64,000 nt of DNA from Bradyrhizobium roseum (GTDB lineage: Bacteria; Pseudomonadota; Alphaproteobacteria; Rhizobiales; Xanthobacteraceae). Positions 1 to 10,442 of the stretch are shown in pieces (within the stretch, counting starts at the first letter, position 1; the number at the start of each line of letters is the position of its first letter). The notes below the pieces were generated by a model that had not been told where the DNA came from, made no database searches, and saw nothing but the letters and a program-made list of their open reading frames with translations. Position numbers and translations under genes: made by a program. The stretch covers positions 3,348,001-3,412,000 of the forward strand of contig NZ_CP129212.1 of the NCBI RefSeq assembly GCF_030413175.1, written 5' to 3'.

Positions 1-156
1 CCAGGCGGCGTCCGTACTTTTACGGGCCTGAAAGTTTGGCAGCTCGAGGCTGAAGTCGGATATGCAACGAGGCGCCGCTGCCGCGTCGCGCGATGCCGCC
101 GCCATGGCCTGATCAAAGCCCGTGCTTGTCCCATCACATCGCGACCGGGAGAGGCT

Positions 157-2046
157 ATGAAGATTTCCGGCCGTCTCGCGCTTGCGATGGTTTCGCTGGC
201 TGTGGCGACGTCTGGCATTGTCGGCGCTTTGGCGTGTTATTTCGTTGCCGAGGCTGCGTCGCGCGGGGTGTTGATCTCGATCGCGGGCGCCGCGCTGGCC
301 GGTGGCGGAATTGCGTCGGTGCTGGCGATGGCGCTTGCTGCCGGCATCGCCAGGAGGTTCCTAAGACCGCCGTCCGCGGATGACGTCACGGAAACCGTGC
401 GGGCCAGCGCCTATCAGGCGCTTGTCGATCGCGAGCGGATGGCGCAGGCGATCATCGAAAACGCGCTCGATGCCTTTGTCCAGACCGATGGATCCTGCGT
501 CGTTCTCGACTGGAGCCCGCATGCCGAAGCCTTGATGGGATGGACGCGCGCCGAGGCGGTCGGGCGGAGCGTGGAAGATCTGGTATTTCCTGAGGCGGAG
601 CGCCCCGTGCACCGGCAATGGGTCGACCGTTTTCTCAGCGAGGCATCGGGCGACGCCGCCGGCGGGCGATACGAAACACCGCTGCGGCACAAGGATGGAC
701 GCGAATTCTTTGCCGAGGTGTCGCTGACGGCGCTGCCCAGCGGCGAGGGCTACATCATCAACGCCTTCGTCAGGGACATCACCGAAAAGCGCGCGGCGGA
801 AGAACAATTGTTCCAGTCGCAGAAGATGGAATCGGTCGGGCAATTGACCGGCGGCATCGCCCACGACTTCAACAACATGCTCACCGTGATCACCGGCACG
901 ATCGAAATCCTGGCCGAAGGCGTCAAGCACGATCCGGCGCTGACCTCGATCACCAGGATGATCAACGACGCCGCCGACCGGGCGGCGCAACTCACGGCAA
1001 ACCTGCTGTCCTTCGCGCGCAAGCAGCCGCTGCGCCCGCTCGAGACCGACGTCAATGCGCTGATCGAGGAGGCGGTCAAGCTGCTGGCGCCGACGCTCGG
1101 AAGACAGATCGAGATCCAGACGGTGTTGAGCGATGAGGCCTGGCCGGCCCTGGTCGATCGCAGCCAGCTCACGTCGGCGCTGGTCAATCTGGCGATCAAC
1201 GCCCGCGACGCCATGCGCGATGGGGGGAAGCTGCTGTTCAGGACGGGAAATTTCACCCGCCACGCGAATGATGCGGAGGTGGGCGACCTCGGCGCCGGCG
1301 ACTACGTCACCATCGAGGTCATCGACAGCGGCGCCGGCATTCCGCTGGCGATTCGCGACCGGATTTTCGAGCCGTTCTTTTCGACCAAGCAGTTCGGCAC
1401 CGGCACCGGGCTGGGACTGAGCATGGTGTTCGGATTTGCCAAGCAATCCGGCGGCGCCGTCGTCGTCGACGGCGCGGAGAGCAAGGGCGCCTGCTTTCGC
1501 ATCTATCTGCCGAAAGCCGACGCCGGGCCATCCAACGCGCGGGCCACCGGCGATACCGCGATGCCCGACGATGACGAACTGATCGGCGGATCTGAAACGA
1601 TTCTCTGCGTCGAGGATGATGACGTCGTGCGCGCGCATGTCACAGGCCGCCTGCAAAGCCTCGGCTACACCGTCATCACGGCATCCCATCCGGCCGAGGC
1701 GCTCGACATCGTCAATGCCGGCGTGGCGTTCGATCTCCTGTTCACCGACATCGTCATGCCCGGTTCGATGAACGGGCGGCAGCTCGCGCAAAAGATCGCC
1801 GGGCTGCGGCCGCCGCTCCGGGTGCTCTACACCTCGGGCAATACGGTCGGCGCCCTTGCCAATGCGCGTCCCGGCGAGGGCGTGCTGCTCTTGAAAAAGC
1901 CGTATCGCAAGTCCGAACTGGCGCGCATGGTCCGCCTCGTCCTCGATCGCCCGATCGATCACATGGGCGACCCGATCCCGCTGCCCTATTCGGTGCAGGA
2001 GGATCTCGAGCGTTTCCTGCAGGAAAATCCGCCGAAGGGCGGATAG
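157..2046 (+). CDS. Hybrid sensor histidine kinase (PAS, HisKA, HATPase, receiver)
   Basis: Membrane-bound two-component kinase of 629 aa. Two hydrophobic segments (about residues 7-30 and 38-65) precede a PAS domain (about 90-215). The dimerisation box GGIAHDFNN carries the phospho-acceptor His236; the ATPase domain shows the N box ([10 protein letters not shown]), DSGAGIP and a G2-type TGTGLGLS motif. A C-terminal receiver (about 485-620) has its acidic pair in CVEDDD and phospho-acceptor Asp531 in FTDIVMPG. Autophosphorylation followed by transfer to its own receiver is the expected chemistry; no separate regulator gene is adjacent, so the output partner is unknown. The start has a GGGAGAGG ribosome site 4 bases upstream. 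The 156 bases before it hold no gene that can be supported. Confidence 0.9.
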   Translation: MKISGRLALAMVSLAVATSGIVGALACYFVAEAASRGVLISIAGAALAGGGIASVLAMALAAGIARRFLRPPSADDVTETVRASAYQALVDRERMAQAIIENALDAFVQTDGSCVVLDWSPHAEALMGWTRAEAVGRSVEDLVFPEAERPVHRQWVDRFLSEASGDAAGGRYETPLRHKDGREFFAEVSLTALPSGEGYIINAFVRDITEKRAAEEQLFQSQKMESVGQLTGGIAHDFNNMLTVITGTIEILAEGVKHDPALTSITRMINDAADRAAQLTANLLSFARKQPLRPLETDVNALIEEAVKLLAPTLGRQIEIQTVLSDEAWPALVDRSQLTSALVNLAINARDAMRDGGKLLFRTGNFTRHANDAEVGDLGAGDYVTIEVIDSGAGIPLAIRDRIFEPFFSTKQFGTGTGLGLSMVFGFAKQSGGAVVVDGAESKGACFRIYLPKADAGPSNARATGDTAMPDDDELIGGSETILCVEDDDVVRAHVTGRLQSLGYTVITASHPAEALDIVNAGVAFDLLFTDIVMPGSMNGRQLAQKIAGLRPPLRVLYTSGNTVGALANARPGEGVLLLKKPYRKSELARMVRLVLDRPIDHMGDPIPLPYSVQEDLERFLQENPPKGG

Positions 2047-2120
2047 GGCACGCGCGACTTGCGCGGCGCGTTGCTGTCGGTCCAGCTATGTGCTCCGAAT
2101 CCATCAAGCGAGGCAGGCCG

Positions 2121-2543
2121 ATGAAATCTCGCGTCGAGACGCTCACACCACCGAACACGCCGACCCCGATCGGCCCTTACAATCACATCGCCAGGGTCGG
2201 CGAGCAAATCTGGATCGGCGGCACCGCCGGCGCCGATCCGGCGACCGGTCAACTGGCGGGGGCGGATGTCGCCGCCCAGACCCGGCAAATCCTGAAATCG
2301 TTCGCCGTGATGCTCGATGCCGTCGGCTCTGATCTCAATCACGTCACGCACATCAACATTTTTCTGCAGCAGATGTCGGACTTCGAGGCAATGAACGCCG
2401 CCTATGTCGACATCATGGGCGATCACCGGCCAGCGCGCACGGTTTTTTCAGTCCGGGAATTGCCCAAGCCCGGCGTCTTGCTGACGATGAACCTCACCGC
2501 GGTCACGAAGGCGCGGGCCGCATCGCCTGACAACGGCCAATGA
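2121..2543 (+). CDS. RidA/YjgF-family protein
   Basis: A 140-aa protein of the RidA (YER057c/UK114) family, small trimeric cytosolic proteins. Canonical RidA hydrolyses reactive enamine/imine intermediates made by PLP enzymes. The family core is visible (PNTPTPIGPYNH near the N terminus, then ARTVFSVRELPKPGVLL near the C terminus), and the substrate-binding Arg of the PAR motif is kept. The Glu residues that follow LPK in E. coli RidA are replaced here by Thr and Asn, so imine deaminase activity should not be assumed; it may belong to a Rid subfamily with another role. An earlier ATG at 2088 lacks a ribosome site, whereas this start follows GCGAGG at a suitable distance. Confidence 0.85.
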   Translation: MKSRVETLTPPNTPTPIGPYNHIARVGEQIWIGGTAGADPATGQLAGADVAAQTRQILKSFAVMLDAVGSDLNHVTHINIFLQQMSDFEAMNAAYVDIMGDHRPARTVFSVRELPKPGVLLTMNLTAVTKARAASPDNGQ

Positions 2544-2554
2544 CGGAAATAGAG

Positions 2555-2587
2555 AAGGCGCCTGAATGACGCGCCTTTTTTATTTTT
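2555..2587 (+). terminator. Intrinsic terminator after the RidA gene
   Basis: A 7-bp stem (AAGGCGC with GCGCCTT, loop of 9) is followed by a run of T residues broken by a single A. It lies 11 bases after the RidA stop and ends 10 bases short of the convergent gene. Confidence 0.8.
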
Positions 2588-2596
2588 CCGCCAGAC

Positions 2597-3388
2597 CTAG
2601 CGAATACCGAGACTTTGAAAGAACGACGGCGGCTGCGCATTTTGCGGAGCCGGGTCCGGTGCGCGGGGATCGGCCACGGGCGGCGCCTGCCCCCCTGCGT
2701 CCTGCTCTTCGCGGACCCTTGCGCGCTGATTGCGCCGCGGGCGGACTTCCGCGCGCGCATTTTGCACGGACTGAGCCCGCCGCGGCTTCTTCACGGGGCG
2801 CGCCTGCGCCGGGGCATCCTCCGCTACCCGCGCCCGGGCCGCTCGCGCGGACGCGGCACGCGCCTCTTCCTCGGCGGCCCAGGCCTGGAATTGCTTGAAC
2901 AATTCTTCGGTGACGGGCGGGCTGGTCTCGGCCTGGCTTTGTGCGACCTCGACCGGGCGCGGGCCGCTCTCGGCCTGCGCCTGAACGGGCTCTGGCTCAC
3001 GCCGGCTGGCCTCGGCCTGGGTCGGCGCGGCTGGTTCGGCAGCCGCGGCAACTTCCTCGCGCGCCGGCGCATCCGTCGCCGCAGGCGCGTCCTGGGCATC
3101 GGCCACCGTTTGAACGGTTGCCCCTGACGCGTCGGCTTCGAGCTGAACCGCGGGTTTGTCGTTCCACCAGTCCGTTACGTTCGCAACGAGCAGGACGGGA
3201 TTTCCGACCGATAGAGCGCCGACGCCGATCGTCGTCACGGCAGCCGCCAACGCACTCGCCTTGAGAATTCGCGACGAGATCGCCGCCACGTCCCAGCGCT
3301 TTTCGATCTCCGGGTGCCCGGTTTCTTCCGCGTGCCGGGAGAGAAAGATTGGAGGACGATCCGGCTGAAAACCATTGTCTGTCGTCAT
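2597..3388 (-). CDS. Hypothetical Ala/Glu/Arg-rich protein with one membrane segment
   Basis: 263 aa if started at MTTDNGF. An N-terminal polar region of about 45 residues is followed by one hydrophobic stretch (SALAAAVTTIGVGALSVG), then a long low-complexity region rich in Ala, Glu, Pro and Gln and a basic C-terminal third with many Arg. The end FFQSLGIR is a short hydrophobic tail. The pattern suggests an inner-membrane-anchored protein with a disordered periplasmic or cytoplasmic tail; no enzymatic motif is visible. An upstream in-frame ATG at 3439 would add 17 residues and cannot be excluded. It converges on the RidA gene and is divergent from the glycosyltransferase gene. Confidence 0.6.
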   Translation of the reverse strand: MTTDNGFQPDRPPIFLSRHAEETGHPEIEKRWDVAAISSRILKASALAAAVTTIGVGALSVGNPVLLVANVTDWWNDKPAVQLEADASGATVQTVADAQDAPAATDAPAREEVAAAAEPAAPTQAEASRREPEPVQAQAESGPRPVEVAQSQAETSPPVTEELFKQFQAWAAEEEARAASARAARARVAEDAPAQARPVKKPRRAQSVQNARAEVRPRRNQRARVREEQDAGGQAPPVADPRAPDPAPQNAQPPSFFQSLGIR

Positions 3389-3686
3389 GTGGTTCGATGC
3401 GCCTCTCGTTGGTCGGATTCCCCGATACCCCGCGAGCACGGTCTAAAAGCGACGATCGCCGCCACGATTTGGGAGAAGTCTTGGCTTCACTGCGATTGTG
3501 GAACTCGCGATGGCAGGGGAAACAGGCATGTTTCTTGTGTGTTGGGCGTTGCGGACATGGCTGCCGGGCTGGCTCCAGCTGTTGCTGCGTCCGCGTGGAG
3601 CAACGCTGAGGGAACGTTTTGGCAGCGTCTGTCGCTGGTCGATTTCCGCGAATAAATCGTTTACTTTTTGGTTGTATCAAAAATAT
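3389..3686. other. Intergenic region between divergent genes
   Basis: About 300 bases separating the leftward Ala-rich protein gene from the glycosyltransferase gene; it must hold both promoters. The AT-rich part at 3655-3690 is the most promoter-like stretch. No RNA gene or convincing operator is visible. Confidence 0.5.
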
Positions 3687-4961
3687 ATGACAACTTCAGG
3701 TCAAACGACGGCTTTTGCGGCCACTGAAAAGGCTTACGGCGCGTCCACTGCGGTGGCTGCGATCTTTTTGGTGTTTTTCGCTACGCTTGCCTTCAAACAA
3801 GCGGCGGATCACACGTCATCGGCATTCATTGTCGACCCTTGGGGTTTTCCGCTCGGCAGGGATTTTCTGAACAGTTGGATGGCTGGCCGCGCGATGTTTT
3901 CCGGCGGTCCGGCAGCGTGGTTCGACGCCGATGTCTACATGGCTGTGTTGCGGAAGGTGACCGGTCTTGACGGGCTCGAACCGATGTACTGGTCGTATCC
4001 CCCACATCTCGTCTTACTGGTCTGGCCGTTTGGTCAGCTGGGCTACTTGCCGTCATATGTCTTCTGGTGTGTGGCCGGTCTCGCGCTCTATGTCTGGGCT
4101 GCGGTCGCGGGCGGCGTCGACCGCAGATACTGGCTGTTCTTGGCGATCTCACCTGCTATCATCGTCAACGTCTTGTTGGGCCAGAACGGCTTCCTGACGG
4201 CGGCGCTGCTGATCGGCGGACTAATCAATCTCGATCGGCGACCGGTCTTCGCCGGGATATTGCTCGGTGTCCTGACCGTCAAACCACAACTCGGCTTGTT
4301 GCTTCCGGTCTTGTTGCTGCTGGGCGGACACTGGCGCGTCATCGCCTCGGCGGTTGCCACCACGGTGCTGCTGGTCGTCGCGACGGCAGTATGGTTCGGG
4401 CCGGACATCTGGATGGAATATTGGCAGAAGGTCGGGCCGCAACAGCACGAGCTGATAAATACGGCTGGCATCAAGGGCTGGCCAATCGTAGCCTCCGCCT
4501 TCGTCAACGCGCGCCTTGTCGGACTTTCCGATCATGTTGCCTGGATGATTCAGGGGACAGCATCGGCCGGCGCATTTGGCGCCGTGGTTTGGACGTTCTG
4601 GCGCAAGCGCGATCCGGTGCTGTCGCACGCACTCTTTGTGGTCGCGATCTTTGTGTTTTCGCCCTGGATAATGAACTACGACATGGTCGTGTTCGGATGG
4701 ATCGTTGCGCTCCTGCGGCAGCGCGACGACCAAACCCTCCTGGATCATTGTCTCGCGTTGGCGCTTTGGATGTTGCCGCTTGCGATGATTCCATTGGGGG
4801 TGGGGCATATTCCCGGCGCGCTGATGATCCTGCCGCTGTTCGCAGTCCGCCTGTTGTGGCGGTTGGCCCATGAGGCGTCCGAGCGGGCGCCACCAGCAGA
4901 ACCCGCAGCGATCCGCGGTCGGGGTATTCCACCGCCTGAGCAAGCCGGCCGCGCATCATGA
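3687..4961 (+). CDS. GT87-type (DUF2029) membrane glycosyltransferase
   Basis: A 424-aa polytopic membrane protein with about ten hydrophobic helices. After the first helix come the loop FPLGRDFLNSWMAGRAM and, before the next helix block, YWSYPPHLVLLVWPFGQLGY; the acidic residue in the first periplasmic loop and the PPH-P pattern are typical of DUF2029/GT87 polyprenyl-phosphate-dependent mannosyltransferase-like proteins. NGFLTAALLIGG and KPQLGLLLPVLLLLGG are the conserved central helices. The likely role is transfer of a sugar from a polyprenyl carrier on the periplasmic side; the acceptor is unknown. The start at MTTSG has no clear ribosome site, and an AT-rich stretch (TATAT) overlaps it. 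A longer in-frame start at 3498 gives an uncharacteristic N terminus. Confidence 0.75.
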   Translation: MTTSGQTTAFAATEKAYGASTAVAAIFLVFFATLAFKQAADHTSSAFIVDPWGFPLGRDFLNSWMAGRAMFSGGPAAWFDADVYMAVLRKVTGLDGLEPMYWSYPPHLVLLVWPFGQLGYLPSYVFWCVAGLALYVWAAVAGGVDRRYWLFLAISPAIIVNVLLGQNGFLTAALLIGGLINLDRRPVFAGILLGVLTVKPQLGLLLPVLLLLGGHWRVIASAVATTVLLVVATAVWFGPDIWMEYWQKVGPQQHELINTAGIKGWPIVASAFVNARLVGLSDHVAWMIQGTASAGAFGAVVWTFWRKRDPVLSHALFVVAIFVFSPWIMNYDMVVFGWIVALLRQRDDQTLLDHCLALALWMLPLAMIPLGVGHIPGALMILPLFAVRLLWRLAHEASERAPPAEPAAIRGRGIPPPEQAGRAS

Positions 4962-5019
4962 TGTGCGAGGCCGCTTTGGCGCCGTCCGAAAGCCGCTCTG
5001 CTCATCCCGACGACGAATA

Positions 5020-5045
5020 AAAGGCGCCCCGCAAGGAGCGCCTTT
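5020..5045. terminator. Shared hairpin terminator between GT87 gene and glnA
   Basis: An 8-bp perfect stem (AAAGGCGC with GCGCCTTT, 10-base loop). Read leftward it is followed by TTTTATTCG and so can end glnA mRNA; read rightward the T run is short. It probably insulates the two convergent genes. Confidence 0.75.
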
Positions 5046-5089
5046 CGTATCGTTGGTCGCAATCCCGGCGGCGCGAGCGCCGCCAGCCA

Positions 5090-6499
5090 TCACAGCGAAT
5101 AGTACATGTCGAACTCGACCGGGTGCGGGGTCATCTCGAAGCGCTCGACTTCGGTCATCTTCAGTTCGATATAGCTGTCGATGAAGTCGTCGTCGAACAC
5201 GCCGCCGTTCTTGAGGAACGCGCGGTCCTTGTCGAGGTTTTCCAGCGCCTCGCGCAAGCTGCCGCACACGGTCGGGATCTGCTTCAGCTCTTCCTTCGGC
5301 AGGTCGTAGAGATCCTTGTCCATCGCCGGGCCCGGATCGATCTTGTTCTTGATGCCGTCGAGGCCGGCCATCAGCATCGCGGCGAAGCCGAGATAGGGAT
5401 TGGCCATCGGATCGGGGAAGCGGACTTCGACGCGCTTGGCCTTCGGGTTCGCCGTGTAGGGAATGCGGCAGGAGGCCGAGCGGTTGCGCGCGGAGTAGGC
5501 GAGCAGCACGGGGGCTTCATAGCCCGGGACCAGGCGCTTGTAGGAATTGGTCGACGGGTTGGTGAAGGCGTTGATCGCCTTGGCGTGCTTGATGATGCCG
5601 CCGATGTAGTGCAGGCAGGTCTCGGAGAGATCGGCGTATTTGTTGCCGGCGAACACCGGCTTGCCGTCCTTCCAGATCGACTGGTGGCAGTGCATGCCCG
5701 AGCCGTTGTCGCCATAGACCGGCTTCGGCATGAAGGTGGCGGTCTTGCCGTAGATATGCGCGACCTGGTGGATGCAGTACTTGTAGATCTGCATCTGGTC
5801 GGCCATCAGCGTCATGGTGTCGAACTTCATGCCGAGCTCGTGCTGGGCGGAAGCCACTTCGTGGTGATGCTTCTCGACCTTGACGCCCATCTTGGCCATG
5901 GCGCCGAGCATTTCCGAGCGCATGTCCTGCACCGAGTCCTGCGGCGGCACCGGGAAGTAGCCGCCCTTGGTGCGGATGCGGTGGCCAAGGTTGCCGCCTT
6001 CATATTCGGTGTCGGAGTTGGTCGGCAGTTCCGAGGAGTCGAGCTTGAAGCCGGTGTTGTACGGAGTGGTCTGGAAGCGGACGTCGTCGAACACGAAGAA
6101 CTCGGCTTCCGGTCCGAAGAACACGGTGTCGCCGATGCCCATCGACTTCACCATCGCCTCGGCCTTCTTGGCCATGCCGCGCGGGTCGCGGTTGTAGGGC
6201 TCGCCGGTGGTCGGCTCCAGCACGTCGCAGGTGATGACCATGGTGGTCTCGGCGAAGAACGGGTCGATCGTCGCGGTGACCGGATCGGGCATCAGGCACA
6301 TGTCGGATTCGTTGATCGCCTTCCAGCCGGCGATCGAGGAGCCGTCGAACATCGTGCCTTCGGCAAAGATTTCCTCGTCGATCATGCTGATGTCGAAAGT
6401 CACGTGCTGCCACTTGCCGCGCGGATCGGTGAAGCGCAGGTCGACGTATTTCACGTCGTTGTCCTTGATCGATTTCAGGACGTCTTTGGCGGTCTTCAT
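5090..6499 (-). CDS. glnA: Type I glutamine synthetase
   Basis: 469 aa, the normal length for GSI-beta. It makes glutamine from glutamate, ammonia and ATP as a dodecamer and is the main ammonia-assimilating enzyme. Visible family signatures are the N-terminal [15 protein letters not shown] with the Asp-50-loop region, the ATP-binding [13 protein letters not shown] and RIPY with neighbouring Arg residues. The adenylylation tyrosine lies in LYDLPKEE (Tyr398 counting Met, the classic Tyr397), so GlnE-type covalent control is expected. AAAGGGG sits 6 bases before the ATG. It lies 171 bases downstream of glnB on the same strand, the usual alphaproteobacterial arrangement. Confidence 0.98.
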   Translation of the reverse strand: MKTAKDVLKSIKDNDVKYVDLRFTDPRGKWQHVTFDISMIDEEIFAEGTMFDGSSIAGWKAINESDMCLMPDPVTATIDPFFAETTMVITCDVLEPTTGEPYNRDPRGMAKKAEAMVKSMGIGDTVFFGPEAEFFVFDDVRFQTTPYNTGFKLDSSELPTNSDTEYEGGNLGHRIRTKGGYFPVPPQDSVQDMRSEMLGAMAKMGVKVEKHHHEVASAQHELGMKFDTMTLMADQMQIYKYCIHQVAHIYGKTATFMPKPVYGDNGSGMHCHQSIWKDGKPVFAGNKYADLSETCLHYIGGIIKHAKAINAFTNPSTNSYKRLVPGYEAPVLLAYSARNRSASCRIPYTANPKAKRVEVRFPDPMANPYLGFAAMLMAGLDGIKNKIDPGPAMDKDLYDLPKEELKQIPTVCGSLREALENLDKDRAFLKNGGVFDDDFIDSYIELKMTEVERFEMTPHPVEFDMYYSL

Positions 6500-6592
6500 G
6501 AATACCCCTTTTGGCTACTACGGGTCGGTTTCCAGGCGTGAGGCGACAACGACAAATTCGCCGACAATCGGTGAGCTATCGCGAACGAAATC

Positions 6593-6611
6593 AGGCCGCC
6601 GAAGCAGCCCT
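6593..6611 (-). terminator. UUCG-capped hairpin between glnB and glnA
   Basis: On the leftward strand GGGCTGC and GCGGCCT pair across a TTCG tetraloop (with G-U pairs). No T run follows, so this is more likely a partial terminator, RNA-processing or stability element that sets the glnB:glnA mRNA ratio than a full stop. Confidence 0.35.
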
Positions 6612-6670
6612 TTTCTTGTTTTTTGGTCGCAAAATCCGGATAGCACCCGGCTCAGAGAGCGTCCAGCCCG

Positions 6671-7409
<739 letters not shown>

Positions 7410-8909
7410 ATGGAAGTGTTGACCACGACGGAGATGGAGCGTGCCGACCGGCTGACGATCGCTGCCGGCACGCCGGGATTCGCGTTGATGATGAGCGCGG
7501 GCCAGGCCGTGGCCGAGGCCGCGATGAATCTCGTCGAAGAGGGGCCGATCGTGGTGGTCGCCGGCCGTGGCAACAATGGCGGCGACGGTTTTGTGGCCGC
7601 GGCCGAGCTGGCCGCACGGGGCCGGGACGTCTCCGTCATCCTGCTGTGCGAACGCGACAGCCTGAAGGGCGATGCGGCGCTTGCGGCCCGCGGCTGGAAA
7701 TATCCGGTGTTGCCGTTCAACCCGCAGGCGATCGGCAGGCCGGCGCTGATCATCGATGCGCTGTTCGGCGCCGGCCTCGACCGTCCCGTCAAGGGCGACC
7801 CGCTCGAGATCATTGAGGCGGTCAACGCCAACGGCGCGCCGGTGCTGGCGGTCGACCTGCCGAGCGGCATCAACGGCACCACGGGCGCGGTGATGGGGGC
7901 GGCGATCAAGGCCGCGGAGACCGTGACCTTCTTCCGCCGCAAGCCCGGGCATCTCTTGATGCCGGGACGCAAGCATTGCGGCCGCGTACGCGTCGCCGAT
8001 ATCGGCATCGACGCGCAGGTGCTTGCGGAGATCAAGCCGCAGACGTTCGAGAACGTGCCGTCAAGCTGGCAGAAATCCTTCCCCGTCCCCGACATCGACG
8101 GCCACAAATACGCCCGCGGCCACGCCGTCGTCGTGTCCGGCGAACTGGCGTCGACCGGTGCGGCGCGGCTCGCGGCGCGCGGCGCGCTGCGGGCAGGGGC
8201 GGGACTGGTCACGGTGGCATCGCCGCGCGATGCACTGGCGGTCAACGCGGCGGCGCTGACAGCGGTGATGGTGCGCGCGATCGACAATGCGATTCAGTTC
8301 GCCGAACTGCTCGACGACCGGCGGCTGGGCACGGTCGTGATCGGGCCGGGCGCCGGCGTCAGCGCCCGCACCCGCGATTTCGTCCACACCGCCTTGTCGG
8401 CCAGGCGCAGCCTCGTGCTCGACGCCGACGCGCTGACCAGCTTTGCCGAGGCGCCCGAGCGGCTGTTCGAGCAGATAAAGGCGAGCGGGGACGTGAAAGT
8501 CGTGCTCACGCCGCACGAAGGCGAGTTTCCGCGCCTGTTCAGCGACATCAGCAACAAGCATCCCGGCCGCTCCAAACTGGAACGGGTACGCGCCGCCGCC
8601 GAACGCTGCGGCGCCGTGGTGCTGCTGAAGGGGCCGGACACCGTCGTCGCATCACCCGACGGCCGCGCCAGCATCGCGTCCAACGCCCCGCCCTGGCTCG
8701 CCACCGCAGGCGCCGGCGACGTGCTGGCCGGCATGATCGCAGCTTTTCTGGCGCAGGGCGTGCCGGCGTTCGAGGCCGCCGGCATCGGCGTCTGGCTGCA
8801 CGGCGAAGCCGCGGGCGAGGCGGGACCAGGCCTGATCGCAGAGGATCTGCCGGAGGTGCTGCCCGCGGTGTTCAGACGGCTGTATGATGAGTTCGGGATT
8901 GAGTATTAA
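7410..8909 (+). CDS. nnr: Bifunctional NAD(P)H-hydrate epimerase / ADP-dependent NAD(P)H-hydrate dehydratase
   Basis: 499 aa, two fused domains that repair hydrated NADH/NADPH (NADHX). The N-terminal YjeF_N epimerase domain (about 1-215) has GRGNNGGDGFVAA, the acidic LIIDALFGAGLDRPV and the AVDLPSGINGTTG motif. The C-terminal ribokinase-like dehydratase domain (about 230-495) shows KYARGHAVVVSG, VVIGPGAG, LTPHEGEFPRL and the catalytic GAGDVLAGMIAAFLAQG, where the Asp is the general acid/base. The enzyme is cytosolic and ADP-dependent. The downstream GNAT gene begins inside its last codons, so the two are probably co-transcribed. Confidence 0.95.
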   Translation: MEVLTTTEMERADRLTIAAGTPGFALMMSAGQAVAEAAMNLVEEGPIVVVAGRGNNGGDGFVAAAELAARGRDVSVILLCERDSLKGDAALAARGWKYPVLPFNPQAIGRPALIIDALFGAGLDRPVKGDPLEIIEAVNANGAPVLAVDLPSGINGTTGAVMGAAIKAAETVTFFRRKPGHLLMPGRKHCGRVRVADIGIDAQVLAEIKPQTFENVPSSWQKSFPVPDIDGHKYARGHAVVVSGELASTGAARLAARGALRAGAGLVTVASPRDALAVNAAALTAVMVRAIDNAIQFAELLDDRRLGTVVIGPGAGVSARTRDFVHTALSARRSLVLDADALTSFAEAPERLFEQIKASGDVKVVLTPHEGEFPRLFSDISNKHPGRSKLERVRAAAERCGAVVLLKGPDTVVASPDGRASIASNAPPWLATAGAGDVLAGMIAAFLAQGVPAFEAAGIGVWLHGEAAGEAGPGLIAEDLPEVLPAVFRRLYDEFGIEY

Positions 8910-9339
8910 GCAGCTCGACTTCGCAGATGCGGACGCCGCCGCGCGCATCCACCGGGCTTCTTTCGATCACGCCTTGCCCTGGCTCGCCGGCCTGCACACG
9001 CCCGATCAAGATTTGTGGTTCTATCGCGAGCGCGTGTTTGCGACATGCACGGTCTGGGGCGCCTTCGAAGGCCATGAGATGCGCGGCGTGATTGCCTTCC
9101 GCGACGACTGGATCGAGCAGCTGTATATCCTGCCTGAAGCGCAGGGCCGGGGGCTTGGCAGCCAATTGTTGGATATCGCCAAGCGGTCATCCGAGCGTCT
9201 GCAACTCTGGACGTTCCTGCGCAATGTGCCGGCGCGCCGCTTCTACGAGGCGCGCGGTTTTGTGCTGGTCGTACGAACCGACGGTGCCAGAAACGAAGAG
9301 AAGGAGCCGGACGCCCGCTATCTCTGGACGCGCGGGTGA
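8884..9339 (+). CDS. GNAT-family N-acetyltransferase
   Basis: 151 aa. The GNAT fold is shown by beta4 (DWIEQLYILPEAQGRGLGSQLLD) with the acetyl-CoA pyrophosphate loop Q-G-R-G-L-G, and by the C-terminal NVPARRFYEARGFV typical of motif B. The substrate is not predictable. Its ATG lies 26 bases inside the end of nnr (a second ATG follows at once), which indicates translational coupling. It converges with the enolase-superfamily gene, leaving 7 bases between stops. Confidence 0.85.
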   Translation: MMSSGLSIKQLDFADADAAARIHRASFDHALPWLAGLHTPDQDLWFYRERVFATCTVWGAFEGHEMRGVIAFRDDWIEQLYILPEAQGRGLGSQLLDIAKRSSERLQLWTFLRNVPARRFYEARGFVLVVRTDGARNEEKEPDARYLWTRG

Positions 9340-9346
9340 ACGCAAT

Positions 9347-10432
9347 CTACGTCACCAAATACTTCGCCACCGCCGTCTCGTTCCACTCCAGCCCCAACCC
9401 CGGTCCTCTTGCCGTCACCGTGCCGTCGACGATCTCCGCCGGCTTCGCAAGGATCACCCCCGCAAAATCCAGGAACTCAAGCCAGTGCGCGGTCGGCGTC
9501 ACCGCGAGCATGTGGGCGCTGGCTTCCGCGAACAGATGGCTCGACATCGGAATGTTGGCGGCGTGCGCCTGGGCTGCGACCTGCAGCCAGCCGGTGACGC
9601 CGCCGCACTTCATGATGTCAGGCATGATGAAGTCGCTGGCGCCGGCTTCGATCGCCTCCGCAAAGCCGCGCGGGAACCACCAGTTCTCGCCGGCCTGGAT
9701 CGGCGTCGGCGACATCTCGCGCACTTTTGCGTGCCCGGACAGGTTCTCCTGCGGCACGGGCTCCTCGATCCAGTGCAGGTCGTAGGGTTCGAGGCGGGCG
9801 ATGCGGCGCGTGGCCTCCGCCGGATCGAGCGACTGGTTGAAGTCGATCATCAGCGCCACGTCCGGGCCGAGCAAGGCGCGCACGCCCTTGACCACGCGCT
9901 CGTCATTGGCGGCATCGCCGTCGCCGCCCTTGATCTTGATGCCGCGAAACCCCTGTTCGAGCGAGCCGCGCAACGCGCGTTCGTCGGCCTTGGGATCGAC
10001 CACGCCGTAGCTGTCATACGCCTTGACCGGTTTCGGCGAGCCGCCGAGCAGTTCGACGACGGGTTTGCCGGCCATTTGGCCGAGCGCATCCCAGTAGGCC
10101 ATGTCGAGGCCTGACACCGCCATGCCGACCAGCCCCTGCCAGCCGAGCAGGCGAAACTTGGCGTCCATCGCCGCCATCAGATCGTAGGGCGCGACCGGCT
10201 TGCCGATCAGCTCCCGCCCGATTTCCTCGATCAGATGCATCAGGGGCTTCATCGTCATGTTCGCATAGGCGAAGATGTACGCGTGCCCGGTCACGCCCTG
10301 ATCGGTCTCGACATCGATCAGCACCAGCGGCCCGGAATCGAACACGCCAAATGCGTTCTTCAGGGGACGTTTCAGCGGTACGACGACGCCGCGCGCCTTG
10401 ACGCTGCGGATGGCGGGGACGGGCTTGCTCAT
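9347..10432 (-). CDS. Mandelate racemase/muconate lactonizing enzyme family protein (enolase superfamily)
   Basis: 361 aa. The TIM-barrel active site is complete in pattern: the KxK of FRGIKIKGG, metal ligands Asp in MIDFNQSL, Glu in HWIEEPV and Glu in IQAGENWW, then Asp in MPDIMKCGG and His in SSHLFAEAS. The His/Asp pair and KxK place it in the mandelate racemase subgroup, which includes acid-sugar dehydratases and racemases acting by alpha-proton abstraction; the substrate cannot be named. TGAGGAG lies 7 bases before this ATG, which decides it over the earlier in-frame ATG at 10468. It follows the cupredoxin-like gene by 10 bases, so they form an operon. Confidence 0.88.
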   Translation of the reverse strand: MSKPVPAIRSVKARGVVVPLKRPLKNAFGVFDSGPLVLIDVETDQGVTGHAYIFAYANMTMKPLMHLIEEIGRELIGKPVAPYDLMAAMDAKFRLLGWQGLVGMAVSGLDMAYWDALGQMAGKPVVELLGGSPKPVKAYDSYGVVDPKADERALRGSLEQGFRGIKIKGGDGDAANDERVVKGVRALLGPDVALMIDFNQSLDPAEATRRIARLEPYDLHWIEEPVPQENLSGHAKVREMSPTPIQAGENWWFPRGFAEAIEAGASDFIMPDIMKCGGVTGWLQVAAQAHAANIPMSSHLFAEASAHMLAVTPTAHWLEFLDFAGVILAKPAEIVDGTVTARGPGLGLEWNETAVAKYLVT

Positions 10433-10442
10433 GGCGTGCTCC